From contig NC_021169.1 in the NCBI RefSeq assembly GCF_000385565.1, positions 62,001 to 126,000 on the forward strand: a DNA stretch of 64,000 bases, written 5' to 3'. How positions within the stretch are numbered: the first letter of the stretch is position 1; the number at the start of each line of letters is the position of its first letter. The position numbers and the translations under genes were made by a program. This document shows positions 43,894 to 51,787 of this stretch, piece after piece. The notes below the pieces were generated by a model. It saw only the letters and a program-made list of their open reading frames with translations. It made no database searches and was not told the origin of the DNA. Source of the DNA: Archaeoglobus sulfaticallidus PM70-1 (GTDB lineage: Archaea > Halobacteriota > Archaeoglobi > Archaeoglobales > Archaeoglobaceae).

Positions 43894-43915
43894 TAATTAA
43901 CCTCTAATTAACCTC
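43894..43915. promoter_or_regulatory. Tandem 11-bp repeat in the promoter region of the ribosomal superoperon
   Basis: TAATTAACCTC occurs twice, head to tail, with no spacing (plus strand), in the 69-base gap between the SPOUT methyltransferase stop and the uL3 start. On the transcribed strand this reads GAGGTTAATTA twice followed by aaat, 27-48 bases before the uL3 ATG, exactly where BRE and TATA elements are expected. One unit is a helical turn long. It may be a duplicated TATA/BRE or an activator site. Confidence 0.5.
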
Positions 43916-43936
43916 ATACACTCTTATTCTTCCCAT

Positions 43937-44692
43937 TCAACCCTTCAGGGAGTTTATTATCGCCAGCGTAGCGATTATCGCCTCTTCCAGCCTCACAGTT
44001 TCGGTACCCTGATTCGGTATCGAATTTATTGAGGGTATTCCATCGAGTTTTATCTTCAACCTCCTCGCTATCTCGTGAACCCCCTCTTCAGGATTTCCGA
44101 AGAGGAGCGTTGAGTTTTGGTTTATCTCCTCCAAGCTCTCACTTATCGGTTTCCCTCTCCTCGAGAGGATCACCGAATTATCGAGTATCCTTCCAAGCTT
44201 TACCTTCTCTACCCTGTATCCCCAGTATTCCCGGGGTTCGGCTTCTTCCACAACCAACGGGGTCTTCGAACAGACCCTGACGGTAACGCGGGCCCCCTTG
44301 GGTTTATCACCCTTCATCAGGGCCAGGGCAGGTAAACCAACATCCACCCATAGCGTTCCGTCAGGCCCAACCTTCCTTACAACCCCATCCCTTAACTCAC
44401 CGATTTTTAAATGTTTCGGCTTATGGGATGGGATTGCTAAAGGGGGTAAAGCTCCAGCGTAGCTCAGCGATTTCTTTATCGGGAAGAGGCTTTTTCTCAG
44501 ATACTGCGGGGTTTCTAAGTACTCCAGTATATCTTTAATATAGCCTGAATCATCCTTTCTTGGATCGTGGTAAATGTAAATCTTTTCTACCCTAAATATA
44601 GCACAGTATCTTGCAATCTGCCAAACCTTGTATGCTTTAATCTTCTCATCGTTTTCGTTTATCAGAGAGGAAGAGGGAATGGCTATGTTCAT
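43937..44692 (-). CDS. SPOUT-superfamily RNA methyltransferase (COG2106)
   Basis: 251 residues. Opening IAIPSSSLINENDEKIKAYKVWQIARYCAIFRVEKIYIY is the signature of the archaeal/eukaryotic SPOUT1-like family. An OB-like insert (GELRDGVVRKVGPDGTLWVDVG) precedes the knotted C-terminal part with LLFGNPEEGVHEIA and PNQGTETVRLEEAI, the AdoMet-binding loop. It always precedes uL3 in archaea, which suggests a ribosome-related substrate, not proven. Its ATG lies about 26 bases after a TTTAAAT box. Confidence 0.9.
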   Translation of the reverse strand: MNIAIPSSSLINENDEKIKAYKVWQIARYCAIFRVEKIYIYHDPRKDDSGYIKDILEYLETPQYLRKSLFPIKKSLSYAGALPPLAIPSHKPKHLKIGELRDGVVRKVGPDGTLWVDVGLPALALMKGDKPKGARVTVRVCSKTPLVVEEAEPREYWGYRVEKVKLGRILDNSVILSRRGKPISESLEEINQNSTLLFGNPEEGVHEIARRLKIKLDGIPSINSIPNQGTETVRLEEAIIATLAIINSLKG

Positions 44693-44744
44693 TGCAGGAA
44701 TTAAACGGAAAGGATTTAAAAAATGTTTGAGTGAAAGAACTGAA

Positions 44745-45395
44745 TCAGAGATTCAAAAACCATTCAATCAGTATTTCCGTATTCCTATTCAGATCATCAA
44801 TATATTTGTCCGTGTCTTCAACTATTCTATCTTTCACCTCATCATCCAGGCTACCTTCAGACTCGAGCCAGTTTCTGACTGTATCTTTGGTAACCTCGAG
44901 ATGGAACTGAACCGCGACATTCTTCCTCAGGATGAATCCCTGATTCTCGACATTATCTCCTTTAAAGACTATCTTGGCATCCTCCGGGATATTAAATGTG
45001 TCCTGATGCCACTGAAAAACCACCATCTCATCCGGGAATGGCAAATCTGCCACCTTTCGAACACTATACCAACCCAGTTCTTTTTTATACTTGTAAACAT
45101 CAGCACCGAACGCATTTGCTATTAGCTGTGCTCCAAGACAGACCCCCAGAACAGGTTTCTTTCCATCAACCAGCCTTATAAGCTCCATTTCCTTTTTCAG
45201 ATAGGGATGCTTGTCATCTTCATACACACCCTGCGGGCCGCCAAGAATTATGAAGTGTGTGTAATCCAGATACTCAGAAACTTCCTCGATCTCCTTTGCC
45301 ATAACATAATCGAACTCTATATTTCTTGCCTCAAAGATGTTTTCGATGTACTCAAGTCCTTCATTTTTCGCATTCTTAATTGCCAGGACCCTCAC
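44745..45395 (-). CDS. Class I glutamine amidotransferase (GATase1) domain protein
   Basis: 216 residues. Catalytic triad positions are visible: Cys86 in GVCLGAQL and His164/Glu166 in FHLEVT. The GGPQGVYED segment near residue 52 matches stand-alone amidotransferases of COG0518, often annotated as GMP-synthase-like. No synthetase partner (guaA) is adjacent, and the family includes gamma-glutamyl hydrolases of small molecules, so the substrate is open. The start is GTG. Confidence 0.85.
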   Translation of the reverse strand: MRVLAIKNAKNEGLEYIENIFEARNIEFDYVMAKEIEEVSEYLDYTHFIILGGPQGVYEDDKHPYLKKEMELIRLVDGKKPVLGVCLGAQLIANAFGADVYKYKKELGWYSVRKVADLPFPDEMVVFQWHQDTFNIPEDAKIVFKGDNVENQGFILRKNVAVQFHLEVTKDTVRNWLESEGSLDDEVKDRIVEDTDKYIDDLNRNTEILIEWFLNL

Positions 45396-45497
45396 GATCT
45401 GAGGTGTGCTGCGCTGACAATATATTTTTTTCTGGTGAAATAAGTGAACTGATCAGTACAGCGACACAGGCGCCTTACCTATACATAAACAGCACAA

Positions 45498-46883
45498 TCA
45501 GGCCCTCGCAAGCTGCTGACCGATAACCCTATCCAGCTCTTTCAAAAACCGGTCAACCTCGGACTCAGGAATTAAAGCTCCCGCAGCTATGCTGTGTCCT
45601 CCACCCTTTCCGCCAATCTTTTCGGAAACGAGCTTTATCGCCTTCGCCAGGTTCACACCCCTGTCAACCAGCCTCTGCGTGGCTCTTGCCGAAACCTTAA
45701 TACCTTCATCGTTTCTGGCAAGGGCTATAATCGGCTTGTTCAGGTTCGCCTTTGAGAAGCACATTCCGGCAACAATGCCCACAATTGTGTCGAGAATCAT
45801 GTCCTTCGCATCGAAGTACTGAATGTTCTCAAGCTCGACTATTCCTATCTCATCCACCAGCCTTATCCCTTCCGACAGGTTCCTCCTGTGGTTCTGAAGC
45901 AGGGTTCTCGCTCTTTTAAAGGCTCCATCTCTATCTCCTAAGCAAACTTTCAGGCCTACATCTTCATATCCATATCTGGCAGTTGCATTCAGGAGCGTTG
46001 AGAATTCCATCGCATCCCTGAGCTCCGTTCCTTCCTCCTCATGAGACAGTATGTATGTCTCACCGACTATTCTCTTAATTGATTTGAACGGTATACCAGC
46101 AGATATGCAGAGCTTCACGATCTCGTTAACTGCTCTCTTCCTCTCCTCCTCAGAAAGGTCTATCCACTTTTTCCACTCAGAGACTTCTATGCCAAGTGAG
46201 TCGAGGAAGTTTATTGCCCCGGCTTCATTCCCGCTTATTCCCGGGAGGTAGGGGTCGAACGTGTACTCGAGCATCTTGACCACAGGCCTCGTCTGCTTGC
46301 CGAAGAATCTCAGGTCTTTATGGACTGCGAGAACCTTTCTTTTTATTCCTTCATCTATAACGATTCTGTTCAGCCCGAGAAGTCTGCCCTCTCTCGAGTC
46401 CTGAAGGTCACCTACTGCACCAACTATGGAGAGGGGGATTAAATCTACATTCATTGCGAAGAGCCTGTTTCCGAGGTATCTGGACAGAATATAGGTTGTG
46501 GTAGCCCCGGAAAGCTCATAGCTGCCATCAAATCCGAAGCTATGGGGGTTCAACTGTCTCTTGTTATCCATTACAGGGAGATGGTGGTCTGTTATAACAA
46601 AATCAATTTTTTTATCGATTATAGAATTTATCTGCCCGCTGCCAAGGTCGGTAAACCAGGTAAACTTATTCTCATCTGCTATTTTTTCTATCTCGGAATC
46701 GGATAGCTGTTTGACAAAAACAACTTCATTTTCTATTCCCAGCCTGTCCAGGGTTATTCTGGCTATTGATCCAGAAGTGATACCATCAGCATCGATGTGG
46801 GTGACAATAAGGACTTCATCAGACCTTTTTATCAATGAGGAGATGTATTCTGCTCGCTTTAGCATTTCATCAGGTATTTGCAT
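45498..46883 (-). CDS. DHH-family phosphoesterase, archaeal RecJ-like (GAN-type)
   Basis: 461 residues. DHH motifs: IVTHIDADGITSGS (metal-binding His and Asp), FTDLGSGQ, VITDHHLP; the C-terminal DHHA1 domain has GGKGGGHSIAAGA. This is the layout of archaeal RecJ-like exonucleases, of which the GINS-associated nuclease GAN is one. Roles may be in Okazaki fragment or RNA trimming. GINS genes are not in the window, so GAN identity is not proven. ATG at 46883 chosen; a TTG one codon earlier is open. Confidence 0.88.
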   Translation of the reverse strand: MQIPDEMLKRAEYISSLIKRSDEVLIVTHIDADGITSGSIARITLDRLGIENEVVFVKQLSDSEIEKIADENKFTWFTDLGSGQINSIIDKKIDFVITDHHLPVMDNKRQLNPHSFGFDGSYELSGATTTYILSRYLGNRLFAMNVDLIPLSIVGAVGDLQDSREGRLLGLNRIVIDEGIKRKVLAVHKDLRFFGKQTRPVVKMLEYTFDPYLPGISGNEAGAINFLDSLGIEVSEWKKWIDLSEEERKRAVNEIVKLCISAGIPFKSIKRIVGETYILSHEEEGTELRDAMEFSTLLNATARYGYEDVGLKVCLGDRDGAFKRARTLLQNHRRNLSEGIRLVDEIGIVELENIQYFDAKDMILDTIVGIVAGMCFSKANLNKPIIALARNDEGIKVSARATQRLVDRGVNLAKAIKLVSEKIGGKGGGHSIAAGALIPESEVDRFLKELDRVIGQQLARA

Positions 46884-46976
46884 CAATTCACATTTATCCT
46901 GTTTCTAAATAAAGGTTTTGAGTGGTTTGAAAGTGATTTTGAGGTTGCACAGGAAACATAAGATAGATCCGCTATA

Positions 46977-47693
46977 TTACTTCCTCAGGAATTCATCCCT
47001 GAGAAATATTATGTTTCCCCTACCCTTCTTAATTTTCTCCACGATCCCTCTTCGCTCAAGGTCTGCAATCATCAGACTAACCTTGGCCTCGGAATATCCA
47101 AGCTTCTTTCTTAGTTCCTTCTGCGTTATTCTTCCTCCCTCCTTCATCAGTATGTTCAACACCTCTTTCAGATCATCCGGGAGATCTATATCCTCCATCT
47201 CAACTTCTTCGATCTTTTCTGTTTTCCTCAAACGGGTTTTCCAGAAGTATGCTACAGCCGTTACTGTCACAACAACCACAACAGCCACAACAGCAAGATA
47301 TGACTGGTCAACTTCCTCATCCTTACCCAGCGAGAATTCCACCTTATCCAGACCACTAACATCTGGCGACTCAAGCTTTGGGAACAGAACCATGTCAAGC
47401 ACATATTTACCTTCTGAAACTATCGTGATGTTCTCCTCCCAGTAAAGCAACTCACCATCCTGCCAGTAGTAGGCTTTTATCGTGTAATTTCCGGGAAGTA
47501 TGGATTCAAAAATATAGCTGCCATTCTCGGTAACTTTCTTCTGAACAGGCTTTGTATTTATCTCAACCACAGCCCCATCAAGCGGTTTGAAGTTCTCCCA
47601 TGAGAAAATTTTTCCATGAATTACCGAAGCGTCAGCTACAGGAATCACAAGCAGAGATACTATCAGAATTAGCAACCTGAGCGTTCCATGCAT
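46977..47693 (-). CDS. Membrane-anchored winged-helix regulator with extracytoplasmic beta domain
   Basis: 238 residues. Signal peptide (MHGTLRLLILIVSLLVIPVADA), a carboxypeptidase-regulatory-like beta domain (VIHGKIFSWENFKPLDGAV... through LPGNYTIKAYYWQDG), a membrane helix near 132-151 (YLAVVAVVVVVTVTAVAYFW), a short linker and a cytoplasmic MarR/ArsR-like winged helix (QKELRKKLGYSEAKVSLMIADLERRGIVEK). So it could sense an external signal and bind DNA. Start at 47693 because a TATA-like aatttatag lies 29 bases upstream, giving its own leaderless promoter inside the end of the CcdA transcript. Confidence 0.85.
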   Translation of the reverse strand: MHGTLRLLILIVSLLVIPVADASVIHGKIFSWENFKPLDGAVVEINTKPVQKKVTENGSYIFESILPGNYTIKAYYWQDGELLYWEENITIVSEGKYVLDMVLFPKLESPDVSGLDKVEFSLGKDEEVDQSYLAVVAVVVVVTVTAVAYFWKTRLRKTEKIEEVEMEDIDLPDDLKEVLNILMKEGGRITQKELRKKLGYSEAKVSLMIADLERRGIVEKIKKGRGNIIFLRDEFLRK

Positions 47694-47733
47694 CTCAATA
47701 AAATCCAACCGAAGGCTATAAATTTTTTTCATT

Positions 47734-48393
47734 TTATTCAACTTTAATGATGAATAATTTTACTAAAAGATCTTCAACAAAGCCCATTTTTTCAGCCACT
47801 ATCAGTTCAATCTCGGCCAAGTACCCCGTAACAACGAGCACAACAAAAACCAGAATTATGGCCCCAAAGATTCTGTTTGATGCCTTGGATACTCTAACAA
47901 CCCTCTCTGTCGCTTTCAGCCCTAAAAACAAAATTGATGCTATAGCCATCCCGAAACCGGAGGAATATGCAAGCATAACAGTCAGCCCGGAAGATGATGA
48001 AGCTAAAGACAGCACCGCTCCAAGAATCGGGCCTATGCATGGACTCCAAATAACTCCCAGCCCAGCTCCAAGAAGGATTGAACCTACCACACCACCCGTG
48101 AGATAAATCCTATTGGTGATGCCAAGAGGCAAGCTCTGGAATGGGTTTATGTTCAGCAGGAGCATCGCCCCGAAGATTGCGAGTATAAGAGACGAGATTA
48201 CTCTAAGCTGTCCTTCAATTAGCCCGAAAAAGAACCCCAGTATCGAGAAGGTGGCAGTCATGCTTAATGCTGTTACAAAAGCTCTGACAATATTGGCCCT
48301 TGATACTGCAAAAACTACAGGAATCACAGGTAGAACGCACGGAGAGAGTGCTGAGATAAGGCCTCCGATGAAGGCTATTGGATACTCAATCAT
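47734..48393 (-). CDS. CcdA/DsbD-like thiol-electron transporter
   Basis: 219 residues, six membrane helices. The redox-active cysteines are in SPCVLPVIP (Cys19, helix 1) and WSPCIGPI (Cys119, helix 4), the characteristic pair of CcdA proteins, which move reducing power across the membrane for disulfide reduction and cytochrome c maturation. A membrane-anchored winged-helix regulator follows. No thioredoxin or cytochrome gene is adjacent. Confidence 0.92.
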   Translation of the reverse strand: MIEYPIAFIGGLISALSPCVLPVIPVVFAVSRANIVRAFVTALSMTATFSILGFFFGLIEGQLRVISSLILAIFGAMLLLNINPFQSLPLGITNRIYLTGGVVGSILLGAGLGVIWSPCIGPILGAVLSLASSSSGLTVMLAYSSGFGMAIASILFLGLKATERVVRVSKASNRIFGAIILVFVVLVVTGYLAEIELIVAEKMGFVEDLLVKLFIIKVE

Positions 48394-48408
48394 AAAAATT
48401 TAGAAAAA

Positions 48409-49539
48409 TTAGGAGAGGAATCTTTCGAGCCTTACAAGCATCTCCTCGATGTTTTCTCTTGAAGTTGCGTAGCTAACCCTGACCCATGTACTGTACTTCA
48501 GTCCAAAAGCCGAACCAGGAGTAGTCGCAACATACTCCTTAGCCAGAAATTCCTCACAGAATTTCATGCTGTCCTGCTTGACATCCATGAAGATGTAGAA
48601 TGCACCCTTTGGAGGAGCATACTTTATTCCCAGCCTGTCCAGACCATCCATGATTATGTCCCTTCTAGCCTTGAACTCCGAAACCATCTCGTTCAGAAAG
48701 CTCTGATCACTTTTTATAGCTGCCACAGCAGCATACTGCACAAAGGAAGTTGGGTGGCTGACAGAATGAGACTGTATCTTTGTCATCGCCTTTATTATCT
48801 CCTCCGTTGATGCCGCATACCCCAGCCTCCAGCCAGTCATCGAGTAGGTCTTTGACAGTCCATTGATCAGAATAGTTCTCTCCAGCATTCCATCGAATTC
48901 TGCTATGCTCTTATGCTTACCATCGAAGATTATTTTCTCATATACCTCGTCACTCATAACGAGGATGTTTCTATCAACGGCAAGGTCCCTGATCTTCTTC
49001 AGGAAGGATTCTGGATAGACTACTCCAAGCGGATTGCTTGGTGAGTTTATTATTATCAGCTTGGTCTTGCTTGTTATGTAGTCCTCAACCGGAGCATCCT
49101 CAAATCCCTCAGCATGTGGCACCCAGACAACCTTTCCTCCTGCCATCTTTATGCAGGCTTCATATGTAACCCAAGATGGATCGAGGAGTATAACCTCATC
49201 TCCTTCCTCAACCACCGCCATTATCGCTTCATAAATCGCATATTTAGCTCCGGGAGTGGTTATTATGTTCTCAGGAGCGTAATCAAGCCCGTTCTCATTT
49301 TTCAGTTTCTCAGATATTGCCGAGAGGAGTTCAGGAATACCTCTCGTTGGAGTATAGAATACCTTCCCTTCCTTCATTGCCTTATATGCGGCTTCAATTA
49401 TGAAAGATGGCGTTGGAAAATCGGGTTCTCCAACGCTCATGTCGATTACCGGATTTCCTTCTCGTCTAAGCTTCTTGGCAAGCTCGGACACCCTGAGGGT
49501 TGCTGATGGACTTACAGCATTAACCCTCTTCGTTATCAT
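48409..49539 (-). CDS. aspC: Pyridoxal-phosphate aminotransferase, aspartate/aromatic type (class I)
   Basis: 376 residues. VGEPDFPTP near residue 37, INSPSNPLGVVY, SDEVYEKIIF and the PLP lysine in GLSKTYSMTGWRLGY are the class I fold motifs; RVSYA near the end holds the substrate carboxylate arginine. Similar to archaeal AspC-type enzymes, though aromatic or broad specificity is possible. Next downstream on the other side is CcdA. Confidence 0.92.
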   Translation of the reverse strand: MITKRVNAVSPSATLRVSELAKKLRREGNPVIDMSVGEPDFPTPSFIIEAAYKAMKEGKVFYTPTRGIPELLSAISEKLKNENGLDYAPENIITTPGAKYAIYEAIMAVVEEGDEVILLDPSWVTYEACIKMAGGKVVWVPHAEGFEDAPVEDYITSKTKLIIINSPSNPLGVVYPESFLKKIRDLAVDRNILVMSDEVYEKIIFDGKHKSIAEFDGMLERTILINGLSKTYSMTGWRLGYAASTEEIIKAMTKIQSHSVSHPTSFVQYAAVAAIKSDQSFLNEMVSEFKARRDIIMDGLDRLGIKYAPPKGAFYIFMDVKQDSMKFCEEFLAKEYVATTPGSAFGLKYSTWVRVSYATSRENIEEMLVRLERFLS

Positions 49540-49553
49540 CGTTCTACCACCTG

Positions 49554-49982
49554 TTACTTGCTCTCATCATACTCTCTCAGCCTTCTAACAAGCTTCACCG
49601 CTGCCTCAACACCTCTCTTTGCGTAATCAACCCTCTCCTGAGCGGCAATCCTGCCCATTCCGGGCCCTGCGATTCCGAGGGTTACGGGTTTGTTGTACTC
49701 CAAAGAGAGATCCATAATCTTCCTCGCAGCGTGCTGGGCAACGATCTCATCGTGCTCGGTATCTCCTTCGATTACTGTTCCCACAGTAACCACAGCATCC
49801 ACATCTCCCTTCTCAAGTATCCTCTTTACCGCAATCGGTGTGTCAAAAACACCCGGTACTCTAATAATGTCCGTGATTTCCGCTCCAAGAAAATCAGCAT
49901 GTTCTTTTGCGAGGATTTCCATCATGTAAGTTATATCCCTGTTGAATTCAGCAACAACCAAACCGAGTTTAATTTTTTCCAT
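49554..49982 (-). CDS. ribH: 6,7-dimethyl-8-ribityllumazine synthase
   Basis: 142 residues. Penultimate step of riboflavin synthesis. EFNRDITYMMEILAKEH, the VPGVFDTPIAVKR loop and VGTVIEGDTEHDEIV (catalytic His in the DTEHDE segment) are typical. The ATG at 49982 follows GGTGGTG; the GTG three codons upstream is less likely. Its product is the substrate of RibC, encoded 74 bases upstream. Confidence 0.95.
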   Translation of the reverse strand: MEKIKLGLVVAEFNRDITYMMEILAKEHADFLGAEITDIIRVPGVFDTPIAVKRILEKGDVDAVVTVGTVIEGDTEHDEIVAQHAARKIMDLSLEYNKPVTLGIAGPGMGRIAAQERVDYAKRGVEAAVKLVRRLREYDESK

Positions 49983-50056
49983 CCACACCACCTTCAGAAT
50001 AAATTCAAAATGAATTTAAAAGATTTTTGAGAGTTGAGAATTCCGAAATTTTCCTT

Positions 50057-50518
50057 CTACCTCCTGATCTCACCAACATCCTCATATCCCTGTCTCTGCC
50101 CAGTTCCAGCCAGTCTTTCCAGCCTCTTCGGATTCAGGAGCAAATCCACTGCATTTCTAACATGCTCTCTGACCCTGTTCTCGGCAACCACCAAAAGCTC
50201 CTGCTCATCCTCTGCCTCATCTTCGTGAATCGTCACATCGATCACATGCTTCCCGGTCATGAGCTGAACAAGCTGAAGGGACATGCTCAAAACGATGTAG
50301 CTCAGCTTATCGTTTTCAGTAGCTCCAACCCATCCGCAGGTTATGACAATATCGCATCCCCTTTCATCTATGAGCTTTTTTGCAGCAATCGGCAAATCCT
50401 TGATTCCCGGCACAGTGTACCTTTCATAGGGCAGGGAGCAGATCTTCCTAAGCTCGTTTATTGCTATCTTACCCATGTTTATCCTTGAGAAGGTTGTGTC
50501 AGCTATCCCAACCTTCAT
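50057..50518 (-). CDS. ribC: Riboflavin synthase, archaeal type
   Basis: 153 residues. Archaeal enzyme related to lumazine synthase in fold, not to bacterial RibE; converts two ribityllumazines to riboflavin. VGIADTTFSRINMGK, RYTVPGIKDLPIAAKKL and TCGWVGATENDKLSYIVLS are its signatures. Adjacent to ribH in the same direction, so the last two steps are clustered. The remaining rib genes are elsewhere. Confidence 0.94.
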   Translation of the reverse strand: MKVGIADTTFSRINMGKIAINELRKICSLPYERYTVPGIKDLPIAAKKLIDERGCDIVITCGWVGATENDKLSYIVLSMSLQLVQLMTGKHVIDVTIHEDEAEDEQELLVVAENRVREHVRNAVDLLLNPKRLERLAGTGQRQGYEDVGEIRR

Positions 50519-50522
50519 AGGA

Positions 50523-51644
50523 TCACTTCAGAACTTCAAGTGCGTGATTTATCGCTGGGACTGCACATCCCTTTCTGGTCAATATGTCCTCAACAGCCAT
50601 AAGAGTTGCGACAACCTCCCTCTTCCCTATGTTGCCCATCGTCCCTATTCTGAATATCTTGCCCTTAAGATGCTCCTGTCCACCCGAAATGGTTATGCTG
50701 TACTCCTGCTTGAGCGTTCCTCTGAGTTCCTTGTCAGTTATGCCCTCAGGCATTTTTATTGCCGTAACAGTGTTCGAGTAGCTGCTGTACTCATTCAGCC
50801 TCGGGAATAACTCAAGCCCGGCATTGACAGCCCATTCTCTGACAGCCCTGGAGAACTTCCTGTGTCTCTGAATCCTGTTCTCCAGCCCCTCTTCCTTTAT
50901 CATCTCGATAGCCTCATTCAAAGCGACAAAAAGCGGGACTGCTGGAGTATATGGGGTCTGCCAGTCCTTGAGCTTTTTCTTATATGCCATCAAATCCAGA
51001 TAGAACGGGGCTTTTTCATTGTAAAACTCCCATGCCCTCTCATTTACAGCCACCGCTGCAAGTCCGGGAGGTATGCCGAGGCATTTCTGGGAGCCCACTA
51101 TCGCCACATCAATGCCCCACTCATCCATCTTAACTTCATCCCCACCAACAGAGGTTATTCCATCCATTATAACCAGAGCAGAATGCTTCTTAGCTATCTT
51201 CGCTATCTCCCTTGCCGGATTCAGAATCCCTGTTGAGGTTTCGTTGTGGACAAATGCTACAGCCTCGCTTCCATTCTCAAGGGACTCCTTCACTTTCTCG
51301 AGATCTATTGACTCCCCCCACTCGAATCTCAGCGCATCAACCTCTGTGTATCTCGAGGCAATTCTGCAGAGCCTGTCACCAAACTTTCCATTATCTATGC
51401 ATGTGATCCTGCTAACCTTCGAGAAGCTTGATATTGCAGCCTCCATCCCCGCCGTTCCAGACCCAGAAATCAGATAAACATCTCCATCAGTGCCAAAAAG
51501 CTCCTTCAACCCAAGAGTGCAGTTTTTCATTATATCTGAGAATTCCGGTGTCCTGTGCCCTATCAACGGCTTTGCCATGGCATTCAGTATTCTGCTATGC
51601 ACCTGAACAGGGCCAGGAATCATCAGCAGTTCATCGAATTTCAT
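50523..51644 (-). CDS. Class V aminotransferase (alanine-glyoxylate/serine-pyruvate type)
   Basis: 373 residues. MKFDELLMIPGPVQVHSRILNAMAKPLIGHRTPEF at the start, VHNETSTGILNP and the PLP lysine in GSQKCLGIPPGLA are motifs of this branch, as in serine-pyruvate or phosphoserine-type aminotransferases of archaea. The longer frame starts 33 residues upstream; I prefer 51644 because a cttataaaac TATA-like box lies about 25-30 bases before. Runs four bases into the ribC region. Confidence 0.9.
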   Translation of the reverse strand: MKFDELLMIPGPVQVHSRILNAMAKPLIGHRTPEFSDIMKNCTLGLKELFGTDGDVYLISGSGTAGMEAAISSFSKVSRITCIDNGKFGDRLCRIASRYTEVDALRFEWGESIDLEKVKESLENGSEAVAFVHNETSTGILNPAREIAKIAKKHSALVIMDGITSVGGDEVKMDEWGIDVAIVGSQKCLGIPPGLAAVAVNERAWEFYNEKAPFYLDLMAYKKKLKDWQTPYTPAVPLFVALNEAIEMIKEEGLENRIQRHRKFSRAVREWAVNAGLELFPRLNEYSSYSNTVTAIKMPEGITDKELRGTLKQEYSITISGGQEHLKGKIFRIGTMGNIGKREVVATLMAVEDILTRKGCAVPAINHALEVLK

Positions 51645-51787
51645 AAGCTTCTTGCAGATGGGGAGTTTTATAAGTTTTTGCTGGAACTGTGCTGAAGCTG
51701 ATGCTGAACTGTGCTGAAACATACATATAATCGCAAACAGCAACAGATTAGGACAAAAAAATAAGTATGGGAAAAATTAGTGGCCCA

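Noticed and set aside
43037-43900. 287-codon open frame on the plus strand
   Set aside because: Antisense to uL3; no recognisable protein family.
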